A stretch of 64,000 nt of DNA from Parapontixanthobacter aurantiacus (GCF_009827635.1 NZ_WTYW01000001.1:1072001-1136000); one strand, 5' to 3'. Shown: positions 19,822 to 28,214, counted from the stretch's first letter. The notes: generated from the sequence alone by a model not told the origin. Made by a program: numbers and translations.

Positions 19822-19885
19822 TTAACCATTATCGTGGTTAATATCGCTTAACTTCGAAGGGTAAAATTTACCTAACACTCGAAGG
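19822..19885 (+). promoter_or_regulatory. Palindrome and direct repeats upstream of the PilZ gene, CtrA-like
   Basis: A perfect 7-bp inverted repeat, TTAACCA (19822-19828) and TGGTTAA (19835-19841), flanks six bases. TTAACCAT equals the CtrA half-site known from Caulobacter. A further TTAA pair, 19838-19841 and 19848-19851, has six-base spacing where the full CtrA box has seven. Just downstream the nine bases CGAAGGGTA occur twice (about 19854-19862 and 19880-19888). Together these look like an operator/promoter zone for the PilZ gene about 60 bases further on. CtrA control is an inference. Confidence 0.4.
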
Positions 19886-19941
19886 GTATCCCGGACGCAG
19901 CGCAGGTTTGGAGCCTGCGGCATCCATCTTAGAGGCACGTC

Positions 19942-20292
19942 ATGCAGTTCAAGGTTTCGGAAAAATACGAGATTGCCGCGCAGGAAGACCGGTGCGGTCA
20001 GCGCACGAAACTTACCATTCCGGGGATGCTGCGAGCATCCGGCGGACGGGCTTTCCAGACGGTCGTCCACGATCTCTCCATTTCGGGTTTCTCTGCGTCG
20101 GCCATCAACCGGATGCATGAAGGGCAGGTATGCTGGCTTACGTTGCCCGGTCTGCAATCCCTTCAGGCGCAAGTCGTGTGGTGGGAAAATTGCATCGCGG
20201 GATGCGCATTCTCCGAACTGCTCAGCCCGATCGTTCACGACAATATTTTGCAACGCTACAGCGGTAACCGGGTCTATCGCAGCAACGTCTGA
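19942..20292 (+). CDS. PilZ domain protein
   Basis: A 116-residue single-domain PilZ protein, a likely cyclic-di-GMP receptor. It shows the N-terminal arginine region DRCGQRTKL and the second motif HDLSISGFSA, matching (D/N)xSxxG. It has no signal peptide or membrane segment, so it acts in the cytosol, probably by binding a partner. GAGG lies about nine bases before the ATG. The upstream 200 bases hold CtrA-like motifs, which would suit a motility or surface role, but no motility genes are nearby. A second PilZ domain occurs in the GGDEF-EAL protein at 56.6-58.8 kb. Confidence 0.85.
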   Translation: MQFKVSEKYEIAAQEDRCGQRTKLTIPGMLRASGGRAFQTVVHDLSISGFSASAINRMHEGQVCWLTLPGLQSLQAQVVWWENCIAGCAFSELLSPIVHDNILQRYSGNRVYRSNV

Positions 20293-20349
20293 CCGCCGGA
20301 AAGCGTTGCCGGGAGACTTCGCTCAGCTTCGCTGTGAATAGGGCGTCGT

Positions 20350-21624
20350 TCAAGACTTGATGAGCGTAACCTGGTGCACGTCGATATTGCCGCAGCGAAA
20401 GCCGCCCTCGCAATACATCAGGTAATAGCGCCACATATCAATGAAGCGCGCGTCGTATCCCTGCGGCAACGCCTTCCGTTCGACGGCCTCTTCGAACCGC
20501 TCGCGCCATAGCCGCAGGGTTTCCGCGTAGTCCTGACCGAAGTCGCTTTGATCGACCCAGCCCAGTCCGGACTTCTCGGCAAGCGCGCGAAATTCGCTTT
20601 GTTTGATGAGCATCCCGCCGGGAAAGACATAGGCCTGGATGAAATCGGCGCTGGCGGCATAGGCTTCGAAAATCTCGTCGCGCATCGAAATGAACTGGAT
20701 CGCCGCCCGTCCGCCGTGTTCGAGGTTACGTACGAGGCATCGCATGAATTCCGACCAATATTTACGGCCCAGCGCTTCCACCATCTCCACACTGACGATC
20801 CCGTCGAATTGTCCGTTTACATCGCGATAGTCCTGCTTGAGGAAGGCGACGCTTCCTCCGGCCTTCTTCCCAGCATTACCGTGTCGTGCGCGCGCCCATT
20901 CGAGCTGTTCGTCCGAAAGGCTGATAGCGGTCATTTCGCGACCGCCTTCCGCAAGGTAAGCGGCGAGCCCTCCCCAACCGCAGCCAATCTCCAATACTTT
21001 TTTCGCATCGCCGAGCCGCGCTTCGAGCAGATCCCATTTCTTCCGCTGGGCTTCTTCCAGTTCGGAACCCTCGACGGCGTAACCACTCGAATAGCTCATG
21101 GTCGGATCGAGCCATGCGCTATAGAACGCATTGCCGAGATCGTAATGCGCCTCGATATTCCGCCTGGCGCCGGCCCGATCGTTGCGGTTGAGCCAATGGC
21201 CGAGCCGCGCACTCAGGCGGAACAGCCCGGAAGCACGGCCGAGAGATCCAAGCGACGCCGCGTTCGCTCCGAAAACCGCGAAGACTTGAACGGGATCGGG
21301 GCTCGTCCATTCGCCGTTCGCCCAGCCCTGATACCAGCCGATCGAGCCGTTGCTTGCGAGGCGAATGAGTGCGCGCCAGTCGCGCAACTCTACCTCGGCA
21401 TCGAACCCCGGCCGTCTTCCGCCCAACAACCGCACCGTACCGTCCGGCAGTCTCCCGGTGATCGAGCCGCTTTCCAGCCCGACATCGAGGCGGTCGAGAA
21501 TGCGGTGAAAGCCGGGCGCGACCATCCGCGCAAGCAAGCCCGCCTTTCTCTCGAAGCGTTGCGCCCGCGACAATAGTGCTGCGCTGCGCCCCGGCCCTGC
21601 CCTGTCAAACCCGTCGGCTCCCAT
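20350..21624 (-). CDS. cfa: Cyclopropane-fatty-acyl-phospholipid synthase family methyltransferase
   Basis: SAM-dependent enzyme of 424 residues related to CFA synthase, which adds a methylene bridge to unsaturated acyl chains of membrane phospholipids. The SAM-binding loop is VLEIGCGWGGLAAYLAEGG. It is followed by the family segments VSVEMVEALGRKYW and YVFPGGML, with acidic and aromatic residues of the active site in the expected order. The N-terminal 130 residues form the lipid-binding extension typical of full-length Cfa. It is the last gene of the DUF457-photolyase-cfa group on the minus strand, 36 bases after phrB. The exact start is uncertain; an ATG 33 codons inside is possible. Confidence 0.88.
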   Translation of the reverse strand: MGADGFDRAGPGRSAALLSRAQRFERKAGLLARMVAPGFHRILDRLDVGLESGSITGRLPDGTVRLLGGRRPGFDAEVELRDWRALIRLASNGSIGWYQGWANGEWTSPDPVQVFAVFGANAASLGSLGRASGLFRLSARLGHWLNRNDRAGARRNIEAHYDLGNAFYSAWLDPTMSYSSGYAVEGSELEEAQRKKWDLLEARLGDAKKVLEIGCGWGGLAAYLAEGGREMTAISLSDEQLEWARARHGNAGKKAGGSVAFLKQDYRDVNGQFDGIVSVEMVEALGRKYWSEFMRCLVRNLEHGGRAAIQFISMRDEIFEAYAASADFIQAYVFPGGMLIKQSEFRALAEKSGLGWVDQSDFGQDYAETLRLWRERFEEAVERKALPQGYDARFIDMWRYYLMYCEGGFRCGNIDVHQVTLIKS

Positions 21625-21660
21625 GCGCGCCCTATGCGATGCGCGCCGACAGTAGGCAAG

Positions 21661-23070
21661 TCAGGAGTCTTTCATATCGTTATACGCATCGAGCGCCCGC
21701 TGACGCGCTTCCTTGTGGCTAATGATCTTCTCCGGATAGTCGCCTCGCTTTTCGTCGGGCGGATCATGAATATCCTCGTCGGACAGCTCGGCGAGCTCCG
21801 GAACGTATTGGCGGATATAGTCCGCGGCGTTGAATTTCTCGCTCTGCGACAGTGGCGCCATGATCCGGGGAAACATATTCGAATCGACCCCTGTGCCGGC
21901 CACCCACTGCCAGTTCGTTCCGTTGCTGGCATAGTCGCCATCCACGAGGCAGTCCCAGAACCATAGCTCTCCATGCCGCCAGTCGATCAGCAGATGCTTG
22001 ATGAGGAAACTCGCCGTTATCATGCGCACGCGATTGTGCATCCAGCCTGTCTGCCAGAGCTGCCGCATCCCCGCATCGACGATCGGATAGCCCGTCATGC
22101 CCTTCTGCCATCTTTCCAGATCTTCCGCGATCAGGTGACCGCGTTCGGGATGCCGCCACAGCTTGTTCTCGTCATAGTCCCGGTAGCTCTCGCTGGGATA
22201 GCGGGGGAACTGCATGATGATGTTCTGCGCGTAATCACGCCAGATCAGTTCCTTTTCATACGTTTTCCAGCCCTGACTGCGCTTGTCCTTGAACGCATGC
22301 CAGATGCTGACCGGGCTGATCTCCCCCCAATGCAAATGCGGGCTCATCTTGCTCGAACCGTCCTCGCTCGGCAGGTTCCGGTCGTCCTCGTAATCGTCGA
22401 TATGGTCTTTCCACCAATCGAGCCGATCCCAGGCGGCATCCTCCCCGACTTGCCAGAACTCGCGAAAGCCCCCAGCCCAGTCGGGCTTGGTTGGCAAGAG
22501 GTCCCATTCGGAGAGATCGTCGCTTTCCGGCATATCCGACGGTTGCGAGATCGTTTCGGGTTCGGGCAGCTCGTCGCGCGGCGGAAAGAGGTCGAGCATC
22601 GCTTTGGAGAACGGGGTGTAGATCTTGTATGGATCGCCGCTGCCGGTGGTCGCCGTACCTGGCGGCATTAGGTAATTGCCGTCATGCAGCACGAGCTCGC
22701 AGCCATCCGGCAGGGCTTCCTTCAGTTCCTCTTCCGCTTCGCGCCACCACGGTTCGTAATGGCGATTGGCATGGACGGCCTCGGCACCGGTGTCGTCCGC
22801 GATGGAGGCCAGAACGGAGACCGAGTCGCCGCGCCGCAAAACGAGCGAGCCGTTGCGAGCGCCGAAGCTCTTGGAAAGGCTTTGCAGCGATTGATGGAGC
22901 CACCAGCGATGCGCCCCGCCGAAGCAGCGGTCGGCCCCCTCTTGTTTGGGTCGCTCGTCATCGAGGACGTAGACCGGGACGATCGGTCCGGCTTCTGCGG
23001 CGGCGTGGAGAGCGGGCTGGTCCTTCATGCGGAGGTCGCGCCGCAGCCACACGATTTGCGGATTGCTCAT
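21661..23070 (-). CDS. phrB: Deoxyribodipyrimidine photolyase
   Basis: Class I photolyase/cryptochrome family flavoprotein of 469 residues that uses blue light to split cyclobutane pyrimidine dimers. The N-terminal antenna-binding domain starts IVWLRRDLRMKDQPAL. The C-terminal FAD domain shows the signature WMHNRVRMITASFLIKHL and the segment DYASNGTNWQWVAGTG, which are standard. Trp residues for electron transfer are present. It starts two bases after the DUF457 gene stop and is followed by cfa. A repair photolyase is more likely than a cryptochrome, but sequence reading alone cannot exclude a (6-4) or regulatory type. Confidence 0.94.
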   Translation of the reverse strand: MSNPQIVWLRRDLRMKDQPALHAAAEAGPIVPVYVLDDERPKQEGADRCFGGAHRWWLHQSLQSLSKSFGARNGSLVLRRGDSVSVLASIADDTGAEAVHANRHYEPWWREAEEELKEALPDGCELVLHDGNYLMPPGTATTGSGDPYKIYTPFSKAMLDLFPPRDELPEPETISQPSDMPESDDLSEWDLLPTKPDWAGGFREFWQVGEDAAWDRLDWWKDHIDDYEDDRNLPSEDGSSKMSPHLHWGEISPVSIWHAFKDKRSQGWKTYEKELIWRDYAQNIIMQFPRYPSESYRDYDENKLWRHPERGHLIAEDLERWQKGMTGYPIVDAGMRQLWQTGWMHNRVRMITASFLIKHLLIDWRHGELWFWDCLVDGDYASNGTNWQWVAGTGVDSNMFPRIMAPLSQSEKFNAADYIRQYVPELAELSDEDIHDPPDEKRGDYPEKIISHKEARQRALDAYNDMKDS

Positions 23071-23072
23071 CG

Positions 23073-24047
23073 TTAGTCAGCGCCTGCTTCAGCGGGAAGT
23101 TCCTCGCACGCGACGTCGGGCAATGCGACGGTGAAGCGATCGCGCGCCCGCGGGTCGTAGAAGCGCGCATCGCGCAGGAGAACCGAGCCATCGGGCGCTC
23201 GCTCGGCGAAGGGCGCGCGGGACCAGAAGAGGAAGGCATCGGCCGCATTGCGGCGTTCAGTAAAGACAGATCGATCATAGCGGCAAAATCCGTCTGATAG
23301 TTCGATCAGTTCGCCGCCCGAATGTGTCCAAGCGCTAGAGTTGAACTGAGTCCAATAACCGTCCTCGCCTAGCAACACCTCTCGATGCCAGAACGCTATA
23401 GGCACTGGGTTCGCAATCGTCTCGACGTTTGCGTCGTTTGAGCCGTGGAACCACCGATCTGCCTCTTGCTCAGCACTTACCGTAATGCCCGCATTCGCCC
23501 CAATATACGCCAGCGCCGCGCTCAGCGCGAGGCGTGCTGGACGTCGCCATTCCCCGCCCCGCTTCTCCCGCCGCAGCGAGAACCACGTCGCGAAGCCCAG
23601 TAGTGCCCACAGCCAAACGTCGATGATGAACAGAATGTCGCCATAGAACCAGCGGCTCGAGAACGGCTCCAGCAGGCGGATGCCGTAAACGTTGAGCCAG
23701 TCGAGCGCCGGATGCGTCAGGCAGCCGATGAAGCTCAGTAGGTAGAGCCATTTGAAGTTTACCGGCAGCCGCCCCTCCGGCCGCTTCCCGCGCTTCGTCT
23801 GCCAGCGGTCGAAGCCGTAGAGTAGCGCAGCCAGTATCAGCGGCAACACCACCCAGGCAATCGGGCCATGCGTGATGCCGCGCCTTATGGCGAGATGTTC
23901 CGCCCCGGTCGTCCATAGGAAGCACGCCGCATCGACATCGGGCAGGTTCGCACCGATGATCAGCGCCGGCATGGCGAGGCCCGTTTTCCGCTTCAGGCCC
24001 ACTTGGCCGAGCAGCGCACCCGTCAGGCCGTGCGTTAGATTATCCAC
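23073..24047 (-). CDS. Membrane-bound metal-dependent hydrolase, DUF457/YdjM family
   Basis: A 324-residue integral membrane protein of the YdjM/DUF457 family, predicted metal-dependent hydrolases of unknown substrate. Family motifs carrying the likely metal ligands are MDNLTHGLTGA at the N-terminus, ANLPDVDA near 35, RRGITHGPIA near 55 and CLTHPALDWLNVYG near 110. About four or five hydrophobic helices follow or lie between these, and a soluble C-terminal part of about 130 residues ends the protein. It is the first gene of a tight operon with phrB (two-base gap) and cfa, which links it by context to UV or membrane stress. The 272 bases upstream hold a terminator of the next gene. Confidence 0.85.
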   Translation of the reverse strand: MDNLTHGLTGALLGQVGLKRKTGLAMPALIIGANLPDVDAACFLWTTGAEHLAIRRGITHGPIAWVVLPLILAALLYGFDRWQTKRGKRPEGRLPVNFKWLYLLSFIGCLTHPALDWLNVYGIRLLEPFSSRWFYGDILFIIDVWLWALLGFATWFSLRREKRGGEWRRPARLALSAALAYIGANAGITVSAEQEADRWFHGSNDANVETIANPVPIAFWHREVLLGEDGYWTQFNSSAWTHSGGELIELSDGFCRYDRSVFTERRNAADAFLFWSRAPFAERAPDGSVLLRDARFYDPRARDRFTVALPDVACEELPAEAGAD

Positions 24048-24259
24048 CGAAACCCCCAGTCCTCAAGCCACTCGGTTCGTCGTGTGTAATGCACGTTTGG
24101 AACACATGGAACAGGGTTATGGGGAAGAAAAATCGCCCTCCTGCAATCGCCGACAAAGTGCCGTGAAAGCCGGGGTTTTGCGAAGTTTTTCATGCCCTGA
24201 CCTATAGGGATGCGGTCCAGGGTAGGAAAGCCGGTGGCAGAGGATCGGTTCGTCGCACG

Positions 24260-24292
24260 AAAAAAGGCGGCAGGTGGAGACTCGCCGCCTTT
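24260..24292 (-). terminator. Rho-independent terminator of the EF-hand gene
   Basis: A nine-base-pair stem (24263-24271 AAAGGCGGC with 24284-24292 GCCGCCTTT) with a 12-base loop. On the minus strand it is followed by a run of six T (from the A-run 24260-24265). It stands 28 bases after the EF-hand gene stop. On the plus strand only a weak T-rich tail follows. The rest of the gap 24048-24259 shows no gene and no clear motif. Confidence 0.75.
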
Positions 24293-24319
24293 CTTAAAAG
24301 ACTAAACCGTTTGGCGCTT

Positions 24320-25024
24320 TCAGGAAGTGCCGCCCGGCGTTCGTGCGCTGTTACGAGCATTCATGAACTCGCTCTCGGAAAGATAGCTGTCGCCGTCTTC
24401 ATCGAAATAGAAGAAGGTCGTTCCTGCTTCGTTGATCTGCGCGGTGGTCATGTAGGGCGGACGCGCGTCGTTCGGGGCATCCGTGCGCGGATTGGCGCGT
24501 ACTGCCCAGATTGCGTATTCGGCGACCGAGAGCTCGCCGTCGCTATTCCGGTCGAGGAAGGCAAAGTCCATCTGGCTACGCGGACGCAGCGGTTCGACGG
24601 ACTGGCCATTATTCGAGGCCATATTGCCGCTTTGCATGTTGCCGCTCGAACCCTGCATCGCATCGCCGCTATCGGCCATGTTGCCGGAACCGCTATCGGC
24701 CATGCCGCCACTCATCGCGGCGTCGTCGCTCATCGAGGATGTGTCGGATGCCATCGTACCGGACGACGAACCGGACATCGTTCCGTCCGCCATCATCGCA
24801 TCCTGGTTCGCATCATACTCGTCGCTGACAGCCTGGCGATCCATCGCATCGTAGCTTGCCTGCTGCTCTGACGTCAGGTCGCCGCCAACCGGATAGGCGT
24901 CATCCGCGCCGTCTTCTTCGGCAATGTCGTTGATTTCATCGACGTCATCGAGCGGCTCGCCTTCACCGCAGGCCGAAAGGGCGAGCGCGCTGGCAGCTGC
25001 TGCAAGAATCAGTGAATTTCTCAT
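24320..25024 (-). CDS. EF-hand lipoprotein with a Met/Ser/Gly/Asp-rich linker
   Basis: A 234-residue secreted lipoprotein. The signal peptide ends in the lipobox LSAC (Cys near 19). An acidic stretch is followed by a low-complexity region (about 80-145) rich in Met, Ser, Gly and Asp with repeated SGNM/ADSG units. Two EF-hand calcium loops come last, DRNSDGELSVAEY (about 158-170) and DEDGDSYLSESEF (about 212-224). The loops carry the expected acidic residues at positions 1, 3, 5 and 12, so calcium binding is plausible. Its function is unknown; a periplasmic calcium-responsive or stress role is a guess. An EcfG-like promoter lies upstream and a terminator follows. Confidence 0.8.
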   Translation of the reverse strand: MRNSLILAAAASALALSACGEGEPLDDVDEINDIAEEDGADDAYPVGGDLTSEQQASYDAMDRQAVSDEYDANQDAMMADGTMSGSSSGTMASDTSSMSDDAAMSGGMADSGSGNMADSGDAMQGSSGNMQSGNMASNNGQSVEPLRPRSQMDFAFLDRNSDGELSVAEYAIWAVRANPRTDAPNDARPPYMTTAQINEAGTTFFYFDEDGDSYLSESEFMNARNSARTPGGTS

Positions 25025-25034
25025 AAATGTTGCT

Positions 25035-25092
25035 CCTGTTAGAGTTCGACGCGGCCGCTTATCCGGCTGTTTTTTCGTGTCTTTCTAACAGG
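25035..25092 (-). repeat. Inverted repeat in the leader of the EF-hand gene
   Basis: Nine-base arms CCTGTTAGA (25035-25043) and TCTAACAGG (25084-25092) are exact inverted copies 40 bases apart, entirely between the predicted promoter and the start codon. The transcript leader could fold with the ribosome binding site (AGGAG, within the first arm) in the stem. A smaller GC-rich hairpin lies inside the loop. Confidence 0.5.
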
Positions 25093-25094
25093 GC

Positions 25095-25119
25095 AACGAA
25101 GCCGGGCGCAATTTGTTCA
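25095..25119 (-). promoter_or_regulatory. Candidate EcfG (general stress sigma factor) promoter
   Basis: On the minus strand TGAAC (25119-25115) and CGTT (25098-25095) are separated by 16 bases. This matches the alphaproteobacterial EcfG consensus GGAAC-N16/17-CGTT with one mismatch. It is placed about 70 bases upstream of the EF-hand gene start. No competing sigma-70 promoter is evident there. Confidence 0.5.
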
Positions 25120-25146
25120 AAAAAAGGCGTATTAACTTCTATAAGA

Positions 25147-26193
25147 TCACACCGGGTCCTGGGCCGTGCCATCCACCGTCCAGGTCTGTCCCGATTGCAG
25201 CAGCTTGGCGAGATTGGCTTCCTTGCCCTTCGTCGCGGCTTCGCGCTCGGCGATCATGCCGTCGGAAAATGTCGGAGCGGGATCGTCATAGAGGACGCCC
25301 ATCGCCATCGGGTAAGGTCCGAACGGTAGCTCGGCCAGCAAATGGGCGATGACCCGGTTCTTCGTATCATGCACGCGGACGCCTGCGGCCTGCCAGTCGC
25401 CGTCTGCCACCTCGACAACTTCGAAGGAAAGCGTATCGGTGTTAAGCCGCAAGCCCTTGACGCCACCCGTTTTCTCCGAACCGAACAGCATGGGCTCGCC
25501 GTCTTCGAGCCATAGCTGACGGTCCTCCGCACCCTTTGGGGCAGCGAAGTCGTCGAACACGTCCTTGTTGTAGACGATGCAGTTCTGGAAAATCTCGATG
25601 AAGGCTGCGCCGCGATGTTCGTGCGCCGCGATCAGGACTTCGGGCAGTTTCTTCGAGACGTCGAAACCGCGGGCGACGAAGCGCGCGCCTGATCCCAGTG
25701 CAAATGCACATGGATTGGCCGGAGCATCGACGCTACCGCGCGGGGTCGAGGGACTGGGCGTACCGACGCGGCTCGTGGGCGAGTACTGGCCCTTCGTCAG
25801 GCCGTAAATCTCGTTGTTAAACAGCATGATCTGCATGTCGACGTTGCGGCGAAGGACATGCATCATGTGGTTTCCGCCGATGCTGAGGCCATCGCCATCG
25901 CCCGTTACCAGCCAGATGTCGAGTTCCGGATTGGCCAGCTTCACGCCCGTCGCCACCGCGGGTGCGCGGCCGTGGATCGTGTGGAAGCCGTAGGTTTCCA
26001 TGTAATAGGGAAAGCGGCTCGAACAGCCGATGCCGGAAATGAACACCGTATTAGCCGGGTCGGCGCCGATTTTCGGCAGCGTGCGCTGCACGGCCTTCAG
26101 GATGGCATAGTCCCCGCAACCGGGGCACCAGCGCACTTCCTGATCGGTTTCCCAATCCTTCAGCGTCGTTTCGATCTTAACGGGTGCGTTCAT
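25147..26193 (-). CDS. korB: 2-oxoacid:ferredoxin oxidoreductase subunit beta
   Basis: Thiamine-diphosphate and iron-sulfur subunit (348 residues) of a two-subunit 2-oxoacid:ferredoxin oxidoreductase, probably acting on 2-oxoglutarate: oxidative decarboxylation to the acyl-CoA with electrons passed to ferredoxin. The N-terminal RWCPGCGDYAILKAV and GIGCSSRFPYY supply cluster cysteines. GDGDGLSIGGNHMMH with NNEIYGLTKGQ is the thiamine-diphosphate/Mg binding motif. Its start overlaps the alpha-subunit stop by four bases. Substrate choice (2-oxoglutarate rather than pyruvate) is inferred from the two-subunit architecture common in this group. Confidence 0.92.
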   Translation of the reverse strand: MNAPVKIETTLKDWETDQEVRWCPGCGDYAILKAVQRTLPKIGADPANTVFISGIGCSSRFPYYMETYGFHTIHGRAPAVATGVKLANPELDIWLVTGDGDGLSIGGNHMMHVLRRNVDMQIMLFNNEIYGLTKGQYSPTSRVGTPSPSTPRGSVDAPANPCAFALGSGARFVARGFDVSKKLPEVLIAAHEHRGAAFIEIFQNCIVYNKDVFDDFAAPKGAEDRQLWLEDGEPMLFGSEKTGGVKGLRLNTDTLSFEVVEVADGDWQAAGVRVHDTKNRVIAHLLAELPFGPYPMAMGVLYDDPAPTFSDGMIAEREAATKGKEANLAKLLQSGQTWTVDGTAQDPV

Positions 26194-28214
26194 TGGTTTA
26201 CTGCCTCGGAATCGGTGTCCGTGCCGGACGGGACGGCCCCTTCACCGTGAAAAGGTGCATCCGAATAGGAGCCGTCATCATGGCCGGCTTCCAGGTTCGG
26301 GAGTTGCTGTTCGTTGACCTCGACCTCACCGCCCTCGTTGCCGTCGATCCCATCGAAATATCTGGCGATTGCCGCTTCCAGTTCCGCGATCTGGAACGGC
26401 TGGCCGCTCGTTTTGGTCAAACTTTCGGCGTCGACGAGAAACTGGTCGCGAAGCACCGTCTTGAACTGGCCAGTATTCATTTCGGGAACGAGCACGCGGT
26501 CGAAGGACCGCAGCAATTCGCCCAGATTGGCAGGAAGCGGCCAGATATGCCGGACATGAATTTGCGCGACATCATGGCCTTTTTCGCGCGCACGGCGGAC
26601 AGCCTGCCGGATCGGTCCGTAGGTCGAACCCCAGCCGACGACGGCGAGCTTGCCGCCCGCTTCGCCGAGCGCGACATCCTGTTCGGGAACCTCGACGCCC
26701 AGTACCTTTTTGGCGCGCGCATCGGTCATCGCCTGATGGTTGTCGGGTGAATAGTCGATATTGCCAGTGGTCGCGTGCTTCTCGATCCCGCCGACGCGGT
26801 GCATCAGTCCGGGCGTGCCGGGCTTGACCCACGGCCGCGCGCCTTTCTCGTCCCGTGCATAGGGAGCGAAGTCCTCGCCTTCGGCCAGACTATCCTTGAA
26901 GCGCGCGGGGAAAGGCGCAAACTGGGCAGGGTCCGGGACTTTCCACGGCTCTGCGGCATTGGCGATATATCCGTCGGTCAGCAGCATGACGGGCGTCATG
27001 TACTGCGTCGCGATGCGCGTTGCCTCGATCGCGCAGTCGAATGCATCGGAGGGGGAACGACAGGCGATGACCGGCATCGGCGCGTCGCCATTGCGGCCAT
27101 AGACCGCCTGATAAAGGTCGCTTTGCTCGGTCTTGGTCGGCAAGCCGGTCGACGGACCGCCGCGCTGCGAATTGACGATGACGAGCGGCAGTTCGACCAT
27201 GATCGCAAGGCCCATCGCCTCGGTCTTCAGGGCAATGCCCGGACCGCTCGACGATGTGACGCCAAGGCTGCCAGCATAGCTCGCGCCGATGGCGGCGCAG
27301 ATCGCCGCGATCTCGTCCTCGGCCTGAAACGTCGTGACGCCATATTCCTTGAGGCGCGCCAAATGATGCAGGATCGCGCTGGCGGGCGTGATCGGATAAC
27401 CGCCGAAGAACATCGGCAGTTCGGCCAGCTGCGCGCCCGCGACCAGACCCAGCGACACCGCTTCGGCGCCGGTAATGGTGCGATAGAGGCCGGGCTCCGA
27501 CTTGACCGGTCCGATATGCGTCTGCTTGAGCGGGCCGGACAACTCCGCCGTCTCGCCATAGGCATGACCGGCGTCGAGCGCCGCGATATTGGCGTCGGCA
27601 ATATCGGGCTTCTTTGCGAACTTCTGTTTCAGCCACGCGTGAAGCGGTTCGCGCGAGCGGTCGAACATCCACAGCGCGAGGCCAAGCGTCCACATGTTCT
27701 TGGAGCGCAGTGCATCCTTGTTGCCGAGGCCGAAGGGTTTGACCGCCTCGATCGTGAGCGCGGAAATGTCGAAGGCCAGCACCTGGTATTTCGCGAGAGT
27801 GTCGTCCTCCAGCGGGTTGGCGTCGTATTTGGCCTTGTCGAGATTGCGCTTCGTGAATTCGCCGGTATCCGCGATGACGAGCCCGCCGGGCTTCAGGGCG
27901 GGCAGGTTCACCTTGAGCGCCGCCGGGTTCATCGCGATGAGCACGTCGGGCGCATCGCCTGCCGTGTTGATCGAGCGGCTGCCGAAATTGATCTGGAAGG
28001 CCGAGACGCCGAACAGCGTGCCTTGCGGGGCGCGGATCTCGGCCGGAAAGTCGGGAAAGGTCGCCAGATCGTTCCCGGCCAACGCCGTCGACAGGGTGAA
28101 CTGCCCGCCGGTCAGCTGCATCCCGTCGCCGCTGTCCCCGGCAAAGCGCACCACGACCGAGTCGGGCGCGGCACCGGCGGTTTCGGGGGGTCTGGTATCG
28201 GCGGCACTCGCCAT
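26190..28214 (-). CDS. korA: 2-oxoacid:acceptor oxidoreductase subunit alpha (gamma-alpha fusion)
   Basis: Large subunit (674 residues) of the same ferredoxin-dependent oxidoreductase. The N-terminal gamma domain (VVRFAGDSGDGMQLTGGQF, about residues 20-190) is fused to the alpha domain, which carries FFGGYPITPASAILHHLAR and the SSGPGIALKTEAMGL region. The chosen ATG at 28214 has GAGGAA eight bases upstream. An open reading frame continues to 28358 but its extra 48 residues look unlike coding sequence. In an apparently aerobic organism this enzyme would work alongside, or instead of, the NAD-linked 2-oxoglutarate dehydrogenase. The reductase encoded at 59.0-60.4 kb could recycle the ferredoxin. 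Confidence 0.92.
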   Translation of the reverse strand: MASAADTRPPETAGAAPDSVVVRFAGDSGDGMQLTGGQFTLSTALAGNDLATFPDFPAEIRAPQGTLFGVSAFQINFGSRSINTAGDAPDVLIAMNPAALKVNLPALKPGGLVIADTGEFTKRNLDKAKYDANPLEDDTLAKYQVLAFDISALTIEAVKPFGLGNKDALRSKNMWTLGLALWMFDRSREPLHAWLKQKFAKKPDIADANIAALDAGHAYGETAELSGPLKQTHIGPVKSEPGLYRTITGAEAVSLGLVAGAQLAELPMFFGGYPITPASAILHHLARLKEYGVTTFQAEDEIAAICAAIGASYAGSLGVTSSSGPGIALKTEAMGLAIMVELPLVIVNSQRGGPSTGLPTKTEQSDLYQAVYGRNGDAPMPVIACRSPSDAFDCAIEATRIATQYMTPVMLLTDGYIANAAEPWKVPDPAQFAPFPARFKDSLAEGEDFAPYARDEKGARPWVKPGTPGLMHRVGGIEKHATTGNIDYSPDNHQAMTDARAKKVLGVEVPEQDVALGEAGGKLAVVGWGSTYGPIRQAVRRAREKGHDVAQIHVRHIWPLPANLGELLRSFDRVLVPEMNTGQFKTVLRDQFLVDAESLTKTSGQPFQIAELEAAIARYFDGIDGNEGGEVEVNEQQLPNLEAGHDDGSYSDAPFHGEGAVPSGTDTDSEAVNQ

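Noticed and set aside
24592-24770. Repeated bases in the EF-hand gene as a CRISPR or minisatellite
   Set aside because: The repeated units (for example CCGCTATCGGCCATG twice) encode Ser/Gly/Asp/Met-rich protein in frame and are short and irregular, with no spacer structure.
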